The translations under genes and the position numbers were made by a program. From contig FN648568.1 in assembly GCA_000310025.1 (NCBI GenBank), positions 41,481 through 105,480 on the forward strand: 64,000 bases of DNA, read 5' to 3'. The notes below the pieces were generated by a model that was not told where the DNA came from, did no database searches, and saw only the letters and a list, made by a program, of their open reading frames with translations. Shown here piece after piece: positions 43,281 through 55,540 of this stretch; position 1 is the first letter of the stretch, and each line of letters begins with the position of its first letter. The DNA comes from Ectocarpus siliculosus. Lineage: Eukaryota; Sar; Phaeophyceae; Ectocarpales; Ectocarpaceae.

Positions 43281-46083
43281 TGTCTTCCGATGGATGCCTA
43301 GTATATATATGCGAAAAACAACCCAACGATGAGCAGCAGCCTTAACTGGTGACCACGTCATTTTTTGTTGTCGATGAGACACGGTTAATTGACTCCGATG
43401 CATGGGGAAGATATGCGACAGACAGTCGTCGAGTGGTAGAAAGATACAACTATTAATTTTTATCGTAGCGCGTCAGTACATTAGGTACCTTTATCGCTAC
43501 ACAAGTATATTTCCCGCTCTTCCTATACCATATACTTTACACACAACAAGCACCATGGAAATTAACCTACATAATTATTTAGCATTCCACTATTGTTATG
43601 ATCGATCCATTTCCAGACGGTGTGTGTCAGCATATGATTCCCCATGTATGTATGGTTGAACGATAACAGCGTCGCGTCGATGTTGTTTTTGCATGATTGA
43701 GGAGAGTACCCATCAGCAGCATGGCGATATCTGCCAGATGTAGCATAGCTCTCCCAGCGAATCACAGTCACATACCAAAGATTTCTGTAATGGTGGGTGA
43801 GGTACTTGAAAGACTGCTGCTGTAGCTGTACATCAGCTGCGGCCAGGGTGAGTGAAACGGCTGCTGCATGACGATTTCAGATAGGTACAGCGGAGAATTG
43901 CATGCCTACAACGTGTGCGGAGATTTGATAAACACCAGCACAACCTTACCAACCCTCGCACCGCATAGTGTCAGGTGCATCAAAACCAGCACCCTGTAAA
44001 TTGGTTAGGAACACACTCCAACCCACCAGAAAATAGGGAAAACGTAGCACTGCCTGCCAAGGACATAAACATTGGGTTGGCGACGTGTCCACGCTCGGTA
44101 TGCGGAGATAAGGCGGAAAAGGACGGGGTAAAAAAAGATTTGTACGAAATCTACGAACCGCTGTGGTAGAGCATCAATCAAGAGGTGATGACAACCAACT
44201 GGCATAACGGCGCGGGTATAGAGCAGATTGCCTACAGGAACTCGCAGCCATATGGATGGATGAAGCCTCTGCCGGTTGTACCAGGTGAAGAGCATGTGTG
44301 TATGGCGCAATGGCCCCGAAAAAACGTTGTGTCCAGAGCGCAATATGCGGTGCATTAGCATTTTGTGAGGAAAGTGCGTGTACAGCAGGCCATGTCATCT
44401 GGTGTGGTCCCCATCGGTACACATGTCATCGGATACGATACCTTGTTGCCATCCTCAGCAGCAAACAGCTGTTATACCTCCCTCCGTCCAGGACAAGCAC
44501 TGGTAGCCATGGTGCGTGCATGAGAGATACGATCTCGTGTTGTGACAGGACTCAAGCATCCCAGCAGCACAGCAAAGTAAAGCACGACAATTTTCTGACG
44601 TACACCCGTGAGCATTTTTACACTGGAATAAAAGGTGGTGCCAGCTCTAAAAAAAAAATCCATCATCTTGATTTTAGAATGGGAGTCAAAAAAGATTTTT
44701 GTTTCGTGCATGAATTTGGTTGTACATTCGTGTGTCCGCTGTGTTACGTTCTGAGGGATCATAATCCCCCCCCCCACCGGGAGCGATACCATGCACAGGG
44801 TGCAACTCACCAGTGTCTTCGATACCCCTATGAGGGGCCCATGTCATCGAAAACTAGGTCTGTTTAAGTCATGTATCCGAGGTGGTAGTCTACACGATTG
44901 TGAGCGAATCCAACCTCTCTAAAAGAGATCGTCAGTTGAAGCAAGCAGCAACTGAGCCAAAAGAAAACGCCCCTGCGTGTAAACAAAACTAAAGTTATCT
45001 CTACGTCCTCTACCATGTCACAGTGGTTATAACGCTATTATATTATATATACAAGGGCTCCGGACTTCGGGCGCAGAGGCGCCCTCGTCCTCAGTAGTAG
45101 GCTTAAAGGGAAGGTGTGAAGCCTGTGCACTGCATACCAAGGGCATGAAGCCGCAGGGTGACCGAATGAACGGTGTGAAGATGTTCGCGTTGTATTCGAG
45201 AAATGTGCCGTTCCGGGTGTAACATGAAGCCAAAAGAGTCGCGTGTACGTGATTTTTTGTCTAGCTTCGCCCGGTGCGGACGAAAAGGAGATGTATGCTA
45301 CGGTCGCCTTCCTATTCTTGCGCCGGTAAGAACGTAGTAACACTCTCAGCCAACGTTCTCTAAGTGGCTTTGCTGTGGCCAATATCCTGCCCAAAGGGGC
45401 CAAAGAAAGAACGAACGCTGCATGCAACTGTTCGACGGTATTGCCGGTAGTTGATGGTACTGGTGTGTTGCCGCCTAACTCTCATATTCAAACTCCTTCA
45501 GTGTGGCGGCTTTCTCTAATATCCCCCTCTAATGTTCTCGAGCTATTATTCTAACTTTTTCGGTGTCGTCCCGCTCGAATGGTCATATTCTAACTTCTCC
45601 AGTCTAATGTCGCGCCCTTCTCTAATGTCCCCCTCTAATGACGCCGATATGCGGTATCCCTCACAATGTGAAAGGAGCCGAACACCTACAACATTCAGAC
45701 AACTTAAGAACAAACACCGCACGCAGTGGTTTGACGGCGTTGCCGCTAGTTGACGGTGAAAGAGTTGACGCCTCCCGCCTCGGGTCATCGTTGCCCCTTA
45801 CGGCCCTGGTGGTTATTGCCGATTACCACTGCGGAAGGTATGGTTTCGTTTGCAGCCTTGTACGCAGGTCTCGAGCTTCTTAATGTTGAAGCGTGACGGT
45901 GATGGCCGTGATGATGTCGGTGATGGTGCAGGCGGGAGGGTGCCTGCGCTGGCGGCAGAATGCAATTATTGGGGAGATGGATGTAAGAGCGTGTACGTGT
46001 CATAACAGTATAATGTAAATTTAGAGCAGAAGAAAGATGTTGTTGGGGAGGAGGTAATGTGGAGGCATTAATAAAGTGGATGT
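43281..46083. other. AT-richer stretch without a recognised gene
   Basis: Several ORFs of 80-190 codons occur on both strands (44298-44867 plus, 44005-44361 minus, 45038-45427 minus). None shows a domain I know. The plus frame contains FGCTFVCPLCYVLRDH, a possible zinc-binding C-x4-C-x2-C, but it is isolated. Confidence 0.3.
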
Positions 46084-46990
46084 TTATCTGAGCATCAAAA
46101 ATTCGTTTAGCTGCGATGATTTCTTCGACACGGAATAGTTCTCATAATGTTGTTGGAGGTCGAATATGCCGTGGTAAGCACGTCCATGCAAGGTGAGCAT
46201 TGAAGGCGCTGGCGGTTCAGTCCATGTCTTTTTTTGAATACCGCCTGCGCCTAATGCAGTAAATCCGAAAAGCCCGTTGTATCGTGACATCACACCGTTT
46301 CATGGAATAATTGGTGGAAGTTAGTCAGAGGTTAATGAATTTAGTAGTTTCAAACAGCGCCAAAAGATGGTGGAGGATAGATTGGAGAGGATGGATACAC
46401 GACTTGCCTTTGTTACAACAATTTAACCCCTTTTCTTCTTTCCAAAGTTGAGCATTGCAGTGAGAACATGTGATATTTTGTGGATCATCCAAATCCGTGT
46501 GTTTTAGCTGAAAAGGTGCCGAGGGGAAGTCGAATGTTTGCGAGTCAATGTCTTGCACTCCAAGGCAGATTTGGTTATTGGCATCACCGCGATGGCTGTC
46601 TAGACTGGGTGCCGGTAACCTTGGTGCACGATTCCTCATTTGGCTAAAATGTTGACGTATCATATCGAGTTCAGGGTCTGAGTCGTGTGGTGTGTTATTG
46701 TTTGCATTGCGACGTCTACCTTCTGCTAAGATTTCAGCTTGCGCGTTTTCCGGACAGGTTTGTGGTGTTCGAGTTTCAGGCGTCGTTCGGGGTTGGGTGA
46801 GCGATCTTCGTTGGGTATTTCGACGAGCTGAAGGTGTTCGTCGATTTGGAGTTGTTTGTACGTTCCTCGAGGCAGTGTTACTCTCGCTGGGGGTGTGGAT
46901 TGTGACGTGCAGTATGTGATCGTGTTTGGCGATTGTGAGATGCGGCTGCTGAACGAGTTACCCAATGAATTGGCGTCAGCCGACATCGAT
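46084..46990 (-). pseudogene. Helitron replicase fragment (zinc finger and helitron-like domain start)
   Basis: Helitron Rep/helicase proteins drive rolling-circle transposition. Reading the minus strand, an upstream frame carries PENAQAEILAEGRRRNANNN. Then comes NITCSHCNAQLWKEEKGLNC, continuing with CNKGKSCIHPLQ, the family zinc finger C-x2-C...W-x-x-E...CC-x2-GK-x4-PL. After a frame break near 46300 follow RYNGLFGFTALGAGG and MLTLHGRAYHGIFDL, matching the YN-x2-F-x-F-T-x-x-G...HG-x-x-YH block. The sequence stops at 46084, before the two-His Rep motif and the helicase. A shared stretch near 46283-46325 recurs inverted at 48552-48592. No 3-prime hairpin or CTRR end was looked up with certainty. 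Confidence 0.75.
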
Positions 46991-47119
46991 GATTGTCAGA
47001 CATGGGGTGACATCTTTACTCTGTTGATAGTTGGCGAAAGCCAGTCACAGGTGGCAACAATCTACCTAGAATTTTTTGAGACGTTTACTTTTTCCTGAAA
47101 TGGAAACACGCGTCTTACT

Positions 47120-48298
47120 TTAGAGGTCGCCGTGGGTAGTTCCCAGGTCGCGGTGCTCGTCGGTCTTGTTGAGGATCTCGTTGATAGTCTGGTCCCACAG
47201 GCGGCGGGCGCACTGGTAGTGCAGCGGCGGGGAGTCTCAATCCTTGATGATCAGGTCGTCCTCGACGATCTCGCCCGTGCACCCGTCGGCCAGGTCTTCC
47301 TCGTTAGTCGCTGCGTCGGGACACCTTTCTTTGCAGTGGATATCGAATGGGTGACAGGGAAAAATATATGGGAAAAAATGCACATGGTTTTACATTATAA
47401 AAAAATGATATTTTTATTTATGACGTCGACGGTTGAACTCGGCGCACTGACAGGGGAAAATATAAGGAACATATGTCACATGGTCTCCCCATACTAAAAA
47501 ATGCTATTTTTTTATGACGTCGACCGGTGAACACGGTGTACTTTTGTGACACATGGGTAACTAATTTACAGCAACAGTCGGATGCATCCGCGCACCCATA
47601 CCTAGGTAACTACGCACGCACACGACTGGTCACTACACAATCACGTTCCGATGTAAACGGGTGTACACACACGTGATTTACCCCGGTAAGGCTGGCGGGG
47701 GCGACGGTGACGTGCATGAACTTCTTGCCGCCGAAGACTTGGCACCAACGCAAAGACGCCACACCGCGTGGACAATATTCCACTCTGACAAAAAAAGCAA
47801 GCAAAAAGGGCAATGTTGTGGAGAGATTTAGCGGTTGCGGTTGCGATGCAGTTTCATGCCAGGCCTTCATGCAACACCTGAACAACATTCGGGCACATAT
47901 CAGGCGGAATTGCTTGATGTAATTAAAGAGAAAACTTTCTTTTACCTTTGTAGCCGCGGCTGTTGTTGATCTGGTCGGTTGGGATCCCGAGCGAAGGAGT
48001 ACCTCCCATCGGGGCGAGGCAAAGCTGGCACGGCTTGGGGTACGTTGTCGACGGGGTGAAGGATGGTGCAGGATATGCTGTAACTGTCCGCGTCGCGGTT
48101 GTTGGTACGGTCGCAAGGGGCAAACTTGCCTTTACCGTCGCGCTTGTTTATGAGCTTGAGGTGACCGCCGTCGCAGTCGGGCCCGGGGCAAGGCCAGTTC
48201 GGGTCGCCCTGTTGTACAGGGCGGCGGTACACTCCACTACGACTCGCTGACTGGGTGGACTTACGCTTTGCTGGGGACCTACGGGAGAGGGCGTTCAT
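47120..48298 (-). pseudogene. Unrecognised three-exon gene, probably disabled
   Basis: Exon 1 (48298-47946) starts MNALSRRSPAKRKSTQS and has a Cys-containing core, WPCPGPDCDGGHLKLINK, with another Cys after KGKFAP. The donor is AAAG/gtaaaa. Exon 2 (47784-47682) follows the acceptor ttttttgtcag and encodes VEYCPRGVASLRWCQVFGGK. The junction restores an Arg codon (AG plus A). It ends GGG/gtaaat, phase 0. Exon 3 (47350-47120) continues in phase 0 with PFDIHCKERCPDAATNEEDL and HYQCARRLWDQTINEILNKT. Its acceptor reads ccctgtcac instead of ccctgtcag, and a duplicated copy of this intron end at about 47447 still has CAG. A TGA lies in frame at 47237-47239. The protein would be about 228 residues, with many Cys and one acidic patch. 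No family is recognised. Confidence 0.6.
47350..47560. repeat. Duplicated intron end, unit about 96 bp
   Basis: gacagggaaaaatata at 47353 and gacaggggaaaatata at 47449 are each followed by cacatgg, an AT-rich run and tatgacgtcgac. On the minus strand each copy is a pyrimidine-rich tract leading to ccctgtca. Only the upstream copy ends in AG. Confidence 0.7.
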
Positions 48299-48384
48299 GT
48301 TGTGTTGCAGCTGAAGGTTGACGCGGGAATGAGAGGAGAGGATGTCGAAAGTGAGAGTGACCGCGGGATGTGCACTCTTTCATT

Positions 48385-48595
48385 CACTCTGCTTGTTGAC
48401 TAACTTCTGACTAACTTCCAGCAGATATTCTAACTTCTGACACACCTCCAGCAGTTATCCCATGAAATGTGCACTCTTTCATTTACTCTTCATAGATTAT
48501 CTTCTGACTAAACTTCCAACAATTATTCTAACTTCCGACTATTTATTGTAGCTTCCACCAATTATTATTCCATGAAACGGTGTGATATCACGAAA
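48385..48595 (+). repeat. Short motif repeats ending in an inverted copy of 46283-46325
   Basis: The motif ctaacttctgac/ctaacttccagca recurs four or more times, along with two copies of tgcactctttcattyactct. The end, cttccaccaattattattcc followed by atgaaacggtgtgatatcac, is the inverse of 46283-46325. Confidence 0.65.
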
Positions 48596-50084
48596 AGTTG
48601 ATCTCTGTATTTATACATACGATGTAGCGCAGTCTACAGCAGCATCTTCAATACAACAACAGCAGTACAACAACAGCAGCAGTGTTCACAGTATTACAGA
48701 AGAAATATGCCTCTAACCTTGCAGCACTTGCAGCAATTGATGATGTCGTGAGATTTGTGGCGTACCACAACAACAACGATCAATCTACATTTATTTGTCA
48801 AATCTTCCTTGCTACATACAGCTGCAGAATGTTAGGAACAAATAAAAGCACACGCAGAAAGTTGCAGAAATGTGCAACTTGGAGGGTGTGTGTGGCATAT
48901 ACGTACAGTACGTAACCATCCGTGCGGTGACAATACACGATGCGCATACTCCAGTTCGCGTTGCTTCCGCTAGAGAAGGCGACAGGATGCATGCATGCAC
49001 TCTACTGTACCTACAACGCATACCATATGGTACGGACAGTCTGTCGATATCTATCTACAGATGAGACCATGCGGCAATAAAAGGTCTGTGCAAAGTACTA
49101 CTGGTACATGTATGCTTGTACTTCAAGTACGTGTCATGATTTATGAGTTGACGTTCTCCGAAATCTCGTCCAATGAGCTGCCTGATTCTTTAGAGATCAC
49201 AGTCCCTTGAAGTCCCTTCCGTAGACGCGCCTGGATGCACGATATTTAGCCGTACTTCACGGTGTTGTAACTCGGCTCGCCTTTGGAGTCTAGAGCTCGT
49301 GACAGGGGCGCTGTGATCGTGAGAGTGGCACGCCCACGTAGGCGAAGACGGCCGAAGAAAATGTTTGAACCCCATTTAAAAACAATTAAAACAGTTTTTC
49401 CGCACCGCAACGTCTAGCTCAATGACTGAAATAGTGGTTGGCGTGCATTCACCGTGCTGTAACTCTACTCGCCTTTGGAGTATCGAGCTCGCGACAGGGG
49501 CGATGCGATCCAGAGACTGGCCCGCTGCAGCGGGCAACAGCCGGCGAGAAAAAAAGTCTCAAGGCGACCGCGAACTGATGCACCGAAAAAAAACGTCTTG
49601 CTTTTAGACTGCAACAATGGTTGAACTCTTGCGTCTCAGGCCTCCGACATAATTGTAGTTAAGTCTATATTATTATATATATGGTAGCTCACTCATGTGT
49701 AAGCGTAACAAGCACTGGCTAGGGTTCAATTAGTTTCTTCCATTTCATGGTCAGTTTCATCCATTTCATGGTCAGGTTCATGGACTCTTACCATTTGAGT
49801 CAAGGGGGGGACTAACAAGGGGGGACTAATCAAGGAGGGACTAGCAAGGGGGGTCTACCTCCTGCATTGACTCACAACTGGTTGCTGCTTAGCGATGTGG
49901 GTCAAAGTTCCTCTTCCGAGATTGGCCGTGTTAACAGTGAGCGATCACCCAAAACACGTGTTGAGGCGGAGCTCTAGAGGGGCTCCGCCAATGATTCAGG
50001 TACACCCTGGGGTATACCCTAGCCCTCCTCAAACCATCGTGAAATGGAATGATTCTCAGTATTTAGCGCCCGTTCATGCTACCG
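48596..50084. other. No gene recognised; small repeats
   Basis: A 60-bp direct repeat (ctcgcctttggagt, gagctcg, gacaggggcg) lies at about 49250 and 49443. At 49735-49790 tccatttcatggtca is repeated. At 49801-49850 a G-run unit (caaggggggactaa) repeats about four times. Confidence 0.5.
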
Positions 50085-51052
50085 TGACAGTATCCCGCTC
50101 AACCTTTTTTTTTTTCGCGGCATGTGGTCGCATATTTCTTTGCCACTGCCGAAAAAGACCGCTGGATCTTTACGCAGTACCAATACATCTTTTGCATTTA
50201 TCATTTTACACCGAACGACGCAGGACGGGTCGACCTTCATCGTTGTTGTTGTTATTTTTGTGTCTCCACATAAAAAACCGTTCTGACGTCCTCCTCAATA
50301 CTTGTGGACTACCTGTTGGAAATTGTGGGAATCCCTTCATGCCGAGAGAGAGAGCCATAAGTCGCCATTCGGCCTTTTCTTTTTTTGTATGTATGCACTT
50401 TTCTTCTTGTGAAGTTTTGACGTTGCGCTTGCCATCTTCGCTACGTAAGTGTTTGTTTGTGTCTTCAACCCTTCTCAGCCGGCCTTCACTTCTTGTTGAT
50501 AAGTCTCCGTGGTAACTTCTCCGCGCATGAGTCATATATATGCAGCTATGACCTGCGCTTTGACTTTCACGATGGGTATTTTACCTCCCCGTCTTGCGTT
50601 GGTGAGTACCTGCGATATACAGAAGGATCGCTCCACGACGCAAACATCGACGTCTCCGTTTTCTTTTTGTTCCCTTCGCACTCCATCCTTGCCATTGCTT
50701 TCACACCGACTTCGAACGTGGGGTGCAATTTCCTCTCTTCGTACCTTCCTCGACGGCCTTCTCCGTCGTTGTGTACATAATGTATACCTCCATGTTTCGG
50801 CTTTTCGATTCTGATAGACAAGACTACGGACTGACATGTTCCTTTCACCCCCGACGGGACCGCGTGCTCGTCGAGTGCCTAAATTCTTCATCACTTCCTT
50901 GCCTCTCCCAACACCGTCCCTTCTTCCCGCCCTTACAAATCCTCTTCCCTTCTTCTTCTTCTTTCCGTCCTCCCCGACACTCACCACCATCCGTCCTGGA
51001 TGTTGGCCCACAGCCCCATTGGGGGGCTGGGGGCCAATCCTTAACCCTAGGA
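50085..51052 (+). mobile_element. Dispersed repeat family A, copy A2
   Basis: Aligned to the reverse complement of 2690-4665 from the block gtatcccgctcaac to the end gggggccaatccttaaccct. It lacks the 520-base tandem block of A1 and reads gggcgggaagaagg across that site in reverse complement. It is truncated at the left end relative to A1 and A3. ORFs of 100-160 codons on both strands have no known domain. Confidence 0.75.
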
Positions 51053-52380
51053 AATGTTATCTGAAGAATGTGCACCGATATATTCCCTCGGTACAACAAG
51101 CGTGATCCTGGTTGAGCGGTTCTTACTGCTGGTCTGCTTCTTCTCCCGAATGGATCGGGAAAAATGCTGCAATCACATGCACACACCCAATATCACCCAC
51201 CATCGTACCCCCCCCGTCATTCTCCTCGCTCAGCAACAGCAGCACGATCCAACACACTGATCCCGAAACCCTACCTTTTCAGGTATGGCCTCGAAACGCT
51301 GGTGAACGGCGCGCAGGCTGCCTAGCCCACAGCACAGTAGACTATACAGCTGTAGCCCTCCGTTCTGAGTTTGGTTGTTTCTCTCGGCGATTATTCTCCG
51401 TGAGATACGTAGATGTTTGCGCTGGTCTCGGACAGAGTATGCGACCAAGAGATGGATGATGGTGCTACAGTACTCCCGCTGATTCACTGCCCACGATGAT
51501 GATCGTTGTTACCACCTAGCTGTGAAGAAGGATCGATTGTGTTTTTTTAAACGGTGCAACAAACGCTCAAATTCCAATCAATTCATGCCAATCCTGCTGT
51601 AGATTGATCACCGAGAACTGCGTTGCGTGTTGGGTGGGTGGGTGGGCACTGCTGTTTTCTCAGGTTTCCATTCTAAACAAGGCAGCAGTTCCAAGTAAAG
51701 ACTTCGGACTTTCTCATAACACGATGTTGCCTTGGAGCGTTTGACGAAATAGGGATTTCTATATTTTTTCCTGTAGGCCGATTTATCTCAGCTCGTGAAA
51801 GATCCGAGCACGTAACCGCGACGGTGCCTTCCCGCGACCGATTCTTTGAAACCTTATCCAAGGAATTCCAATCGAAGCGACACAGACGTCAAACGCAAGG
51901 GTTTTCCGCCTCATCACTGCTCCTCACAGGCGCCTGCCTAGAGCTCAAACCCACGTATTATTTTGCCACGACGTTCTTCACAACCGAGCAAGATACAGCC
52001 CTATGGTAGCCACGGTTCGATGCGCTACAGTAGGGCAGACAATTTGGATGCCCCGGGAGTCTCGGCAACGCTGCCGGCGAGCAAAGCGAGCACGAGTACA
52101 AATAGTATTTGGCCAAATCCAACTGCAACTCCGCGGCCAGCGTCTGGCACAACCGTTATTTTCGCATAATCAACTTCCCAGCCTGCGCATCATCGTCCAC
52201 CAAACGTTTGGGGATAACGATGATCCATTAAACACAACTAAGCCGCCGATATGCACGCCGCGTGTGACTGCGCATTTCGCCTCCCAGCGGCCTACCTTGT
52301 CTGCCAACAATACTCAACACATACTGTAAAAACCCTTGGACACGGTTTTTCAGCGATGTGGAGCTAGAAATACAGAGTTT
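51053..52380. other. No gene recognised
   Basis: Short ORFs only. A gggt run near 51630 and a few CAG runs are present. Confidence 0.4.
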
Positions 52381-52494
52381 GTGGTAGGAGGAGACGCAAA
52401 CTGCAACGCATGAAACACGGGAGTGATAAAATCCCTTGTAGGCGACGAGAACATATCTGTCGAAGCACATAATCAACTACCTTTCTTTTCCTTT

Positions 52495-52660
52495 GGCGGT
52501 TGTATTGTTGTTGTTGTTGTTGTTGCCTTACCATTAAAAACCGTTCCGATCTCTCTCTACCCAGTACCTTCGTATGTCCGTACTGATCCAACACTCGACG
52601 CGGTCGATTCCCGTTGTCACAGATTAACTTACCCTAAAAAGGTACACTCAAATATACTGG
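52495..52660 (+). repeat. Dispersed repeat family D, copy 2
   Basis: (GTT)n at 52502-52527, then aaaaaccgttccgatctctc and tctacccagtac as in family A, then ctcgacgcggtcgattcccg and cagattaacttaccct as in 27980-28030. This copy combines parts of both families. A purine-rich tract (AAAAG/GAAA) follows at 52850-52950. Confidence 0.55.
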
Positions 52661-53159
52661 CCCCGAGGGGCCCGCAAGTCAACAGAAATCAACGACAGAT
52701 ATTCTGGAGTTCTCCACTCCCTCTGCGCGCTATGCGAGGTACTAGGAGTCACTATCACGGGCCGGAGAGAAAGAGGTACACCCCTTTGGGTTCAATCTTG
52801 GTACTTCACAACGCAAGCAGAGAGAAGGCCACCTCGCACCGAAAAAGAGAGAAACAAAAAAGAGGTGAAGAGAAAACAGAAAAAAAAAAAAGGAAACAGA
52901 ACGAAAAATCAAAAATAAAATGAAAATAAAAAGGAAAAAGAGCGAGGACAAAAAGGGACCAGGTCGATAATGTCAAGAACTACGAGGCAGAAAATGGCGC
53001 ACGGCGGAGAGACCACTAACGAACAAACAAACACGCAAACATGGCCACCAACCAGCGATACATTGTGATGGTACGTCATCACTAGTGGGGGGCTGGTGCA
53101 ATGGTCCAGCGTTGGGGGGGGGGAATTGGCTAAAATAAATTCAATCCGGCACGTATCGC

Positions 53160-53970
53160 GCCACTCGGTCCGTCTCGTCTCGCTTGCATTCTTCCCTCGC
53201 CGTCTCGTCGGTCTCCTGCCCCCCTCCCGCGCCATTGGTTGTTGGCTTGTGGCTTCGTTTGAGCGCTCGTTGTCGGCTGGCCTCTTCTTCCTTCTCGTGC
53301 CAGGAGGTCATAAACCTCTCAGCTTCCTGCAACACCGCCGCATGCGAGCGTACTCCCCTCTCCACCCTCGCGGCTTCCGTCCACTTTAACTTCGGTACCG
53401 TGTCTTTCGGTACCGGGATTCCGAGACAACATGGATCGGTTTTCATAGATCCGTGGTTGGCCCCGATTGCCTTCAGGTCGTCGGGCACGCACTTCGGCCA
53501 GTTCTGTTCCTGTCCCCCCCTACGTGGCTGCTCCCCCCCCCGCCAGTTCGCCGAGCATCAGTCGTTTCGGGAGTCGCCCATCTGGCTGCCTTGCCAATGC
53601 TCCCGCGAACAGTAGGCGTCGTTGTCGGATCGTGGCTTCAACGCTCTGGCGTTCGACCCTGTTCAGCGTCTGGGCGTAAGAGAGCTGCCGGTAGGTGTCT
53701 TTCTTGCTTGTACACGATAACTCGAAGGAGCAGTCGGTGGCGTGTCGATTGCAGCGTCTGATAGTGGCCGCTGAGTGGTGACCATGTCATGCAGCCGTAC
53801 AGCAGTGCCTTCATCGCCTCCGACCGGAGCAAGCGGATCTTGAGTCGGCACGCGCTTTCGGTCTGTCAAAGACCTCCCGGCCATATCGCCTGAGGCACCC
53901 CCATTCTCCTCTGCTTCTGTAGTTAATCTCCCGGGTGAGGTCACCATGTTCGTTGACAAGGCCACCGATT
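53160..53970 (-). pseudogene. LINE 3-prime fragment (RT C-terminal region), frameshifted
   Basis: On the minus strand CRLKIRLL leads into LRSEAMKALLYGCMTWSP, HYQTLQSTRHRLLLRVI and, after frame breaks, to a tail with AERFMTSWHEKEEEASRQRA and LKRS. These match in order the segment after the palm in the 28-kb LINE (LKIRLLQAEVVLLYGCASWS) and the basic tails of such elements. The catalytic YADD part is absent. It is a different subfamily from the 28-kb copy, judging by the sequence. Confidence 0.75.
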
Positions 53971-54925
53971 ATAGCTTTTCCTATATCCGCCGCGTTGCAC
54001 CCGCCAGAGGCATGTCATGTCCACCTCGCCAGACCTACAGATTCAATCATGGTGCTGTTCAGTAGTCCTTCCTGCATCTAACTTGTACATTTAGTGTCGG
54101 CTGTGCTTCACAGTCGTGACTCCGGTTTAAGAGCGTACCCTGTAAGAGGGGACTCCGATTAAAGAAGGACGAATTGGTTGTCAACCAACTCGACAGTCTA
54201 CGGGGGGATTTGTTGCAGGACCAGAAGGAAAAAAACAAGGTTTATTGAAAGCAGTCGAATTGTAACGTCATCGTTAAAAAGTGGAATGGAAAAATGGCCA
54301 CGGAAGTACGGGGCCCCCTCCCGAGCGGGAGCACGGGAGCAGATACCACCTCGAACACTCTGTCGAAGCTAGGTGTTCGACAGAGTCTCGTGAGGACTAG
54401 TCTAGAGAGAGCAACGCAGAGACAAGGAGCGAGGTGGACACTTAAAAGGCTTTGAGTGGTTTGCCAGCTGAAAGGAGCGGACAATAGGTTTGGTCTTCTC
54501 CCGCCCACCGACCCTTTTCCTTTCGAAGGTAGGGGAGAGGAGAGGACCGTTGCAATTGTTAGGTTGTCGAAGAAAATGGCAGAGTGCCATTTTGGTGACT
54601 TGGTCATTTGAGACTACTGCGTGCAGTATGATCAGCTCCTGCACCGAAAAAAAGTGACCTTGTTGTTGCCGCCTTCAGGAAAGGGAGAGAAGCAGTTGCC
54701 ATCTCTCTCTTTCCTTCGACCGTAGAAAAATAACGATGAAGGCAACGAAAGGAAAACAATAAAAAGTAGAGTTATTCTTCATACAGAGATTGGATCCATT
54801 ATGATGGGTTTACCTCACTGTCGAGGTGTTTGACCCCACTACCAAAGACTTGTCAGTTGGGGACTGTTGCCGGTGTGTGGCTCCGTCCGCCTTTTCACTC
54901 ATAAATATTCATAGACTGGTTCGGT
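53971..54925. other. No gene recognised
   Basis: A short inverted pair (cgaacactctgtcgaagct and ttcgacagagt) lies at 54350-54387. Nothing else stands out. Confidence 0.4.
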
Positions 54926-55255
54926 GTGTTGTTGATAAAATCGTTTTGGAGTAACAAAACTGTCAGTAGTGTGGGAGATTGCCCGCATCACCATGCGATT
55001 TTTATCCTCGAAGGGCTATATATTGACGGTGCTCTCCTTCTCCTTGCCGCTACTAAGCTCAACCTCGACCCACGGCGGGCGTTAATGGTTTACATCCTGC
55101 TCGGGATTCTCTGCCTGCAACCTAGCCACGGTGGATTTCCAGCGCCTGGCGAGACCAAACGTTATGTTGACGATCCCACGCTGTTGTCGATGAACTACGA
55201 CGACTCCACCGCGGCCCTGGAACCTAGACGAGGAATGTCTTACTCGAACCCGTAG
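54926..55255 (+). CDS. Unrecognised ORF with hydrophobic segments
   Basis: A 109-codon frame with two hydrophobic stretches (LYIDGALLLLAAT, then ALMVYILLGILCLQP), followed by an acidic Tyr/Asp-rich tail. It overlaps the end of the minus-strand ORF that follows by about 30 bases. No domain is recognised and chance is possible. Confidence 0.25.
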   Translation: MLLIKSFWSNKTVSSVGDCPHHHAIFILEGLYIDGALLLLAATKLNLDPRRALMVYILLGILCLQPSHGGFPAPGETKRYVDDPTLLSMNYDDSTAALEPRRGMSYSNP

Positions 55256-55540
55256 CGATGAAGCCTATGACATTGAGGGAGAGGTACCTCCCGTCGACGA
55301 GGAAGTTAGGATGAATCACGAGTTTGAAGTGCGGGAAGTATTTCCGGTCGCCGCCGTTGTCGTAGATGTCGAATCCCGCGTTGGGCCCTCGATCCCCCGT
55401 GAATAGATGCAGCATGGGCGCTGTATTGAGGCCTGCACATTGCTGTCTCAGACAGATCGGACGACCACCCGTGACGTGGTTGACGAAGACATCACCCACG
55501 ACATCCTTCAGGCTACGGATGTCGGCGTTGCGATGCTAAG
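55224..55540 (-). CDS. Unrecognised exon-like ORF
   Basis: The frame reads protein-like throughout: LKDVVGDVFVNHVTGGRPIC, then APMLHLFTGDRGPNAGFDIY and KYFPHFKLVIHPNFLVDGRY. A Met lies at 55499, but the frame is open upstream to about 55540, where ccttag precedes it and could be a splice acceptor. A further minus-strand frame at 55513-55728 may be another exon. No family is recognised. Confidence 0.4.

Noticed and set aside
44298-44867. 189-codon plus-strand ORF as a real gene
   Set aside because: Only an isolated C-x4-C-x2-C; no family, no splice context, and it holds poly-A and poly-C runs.
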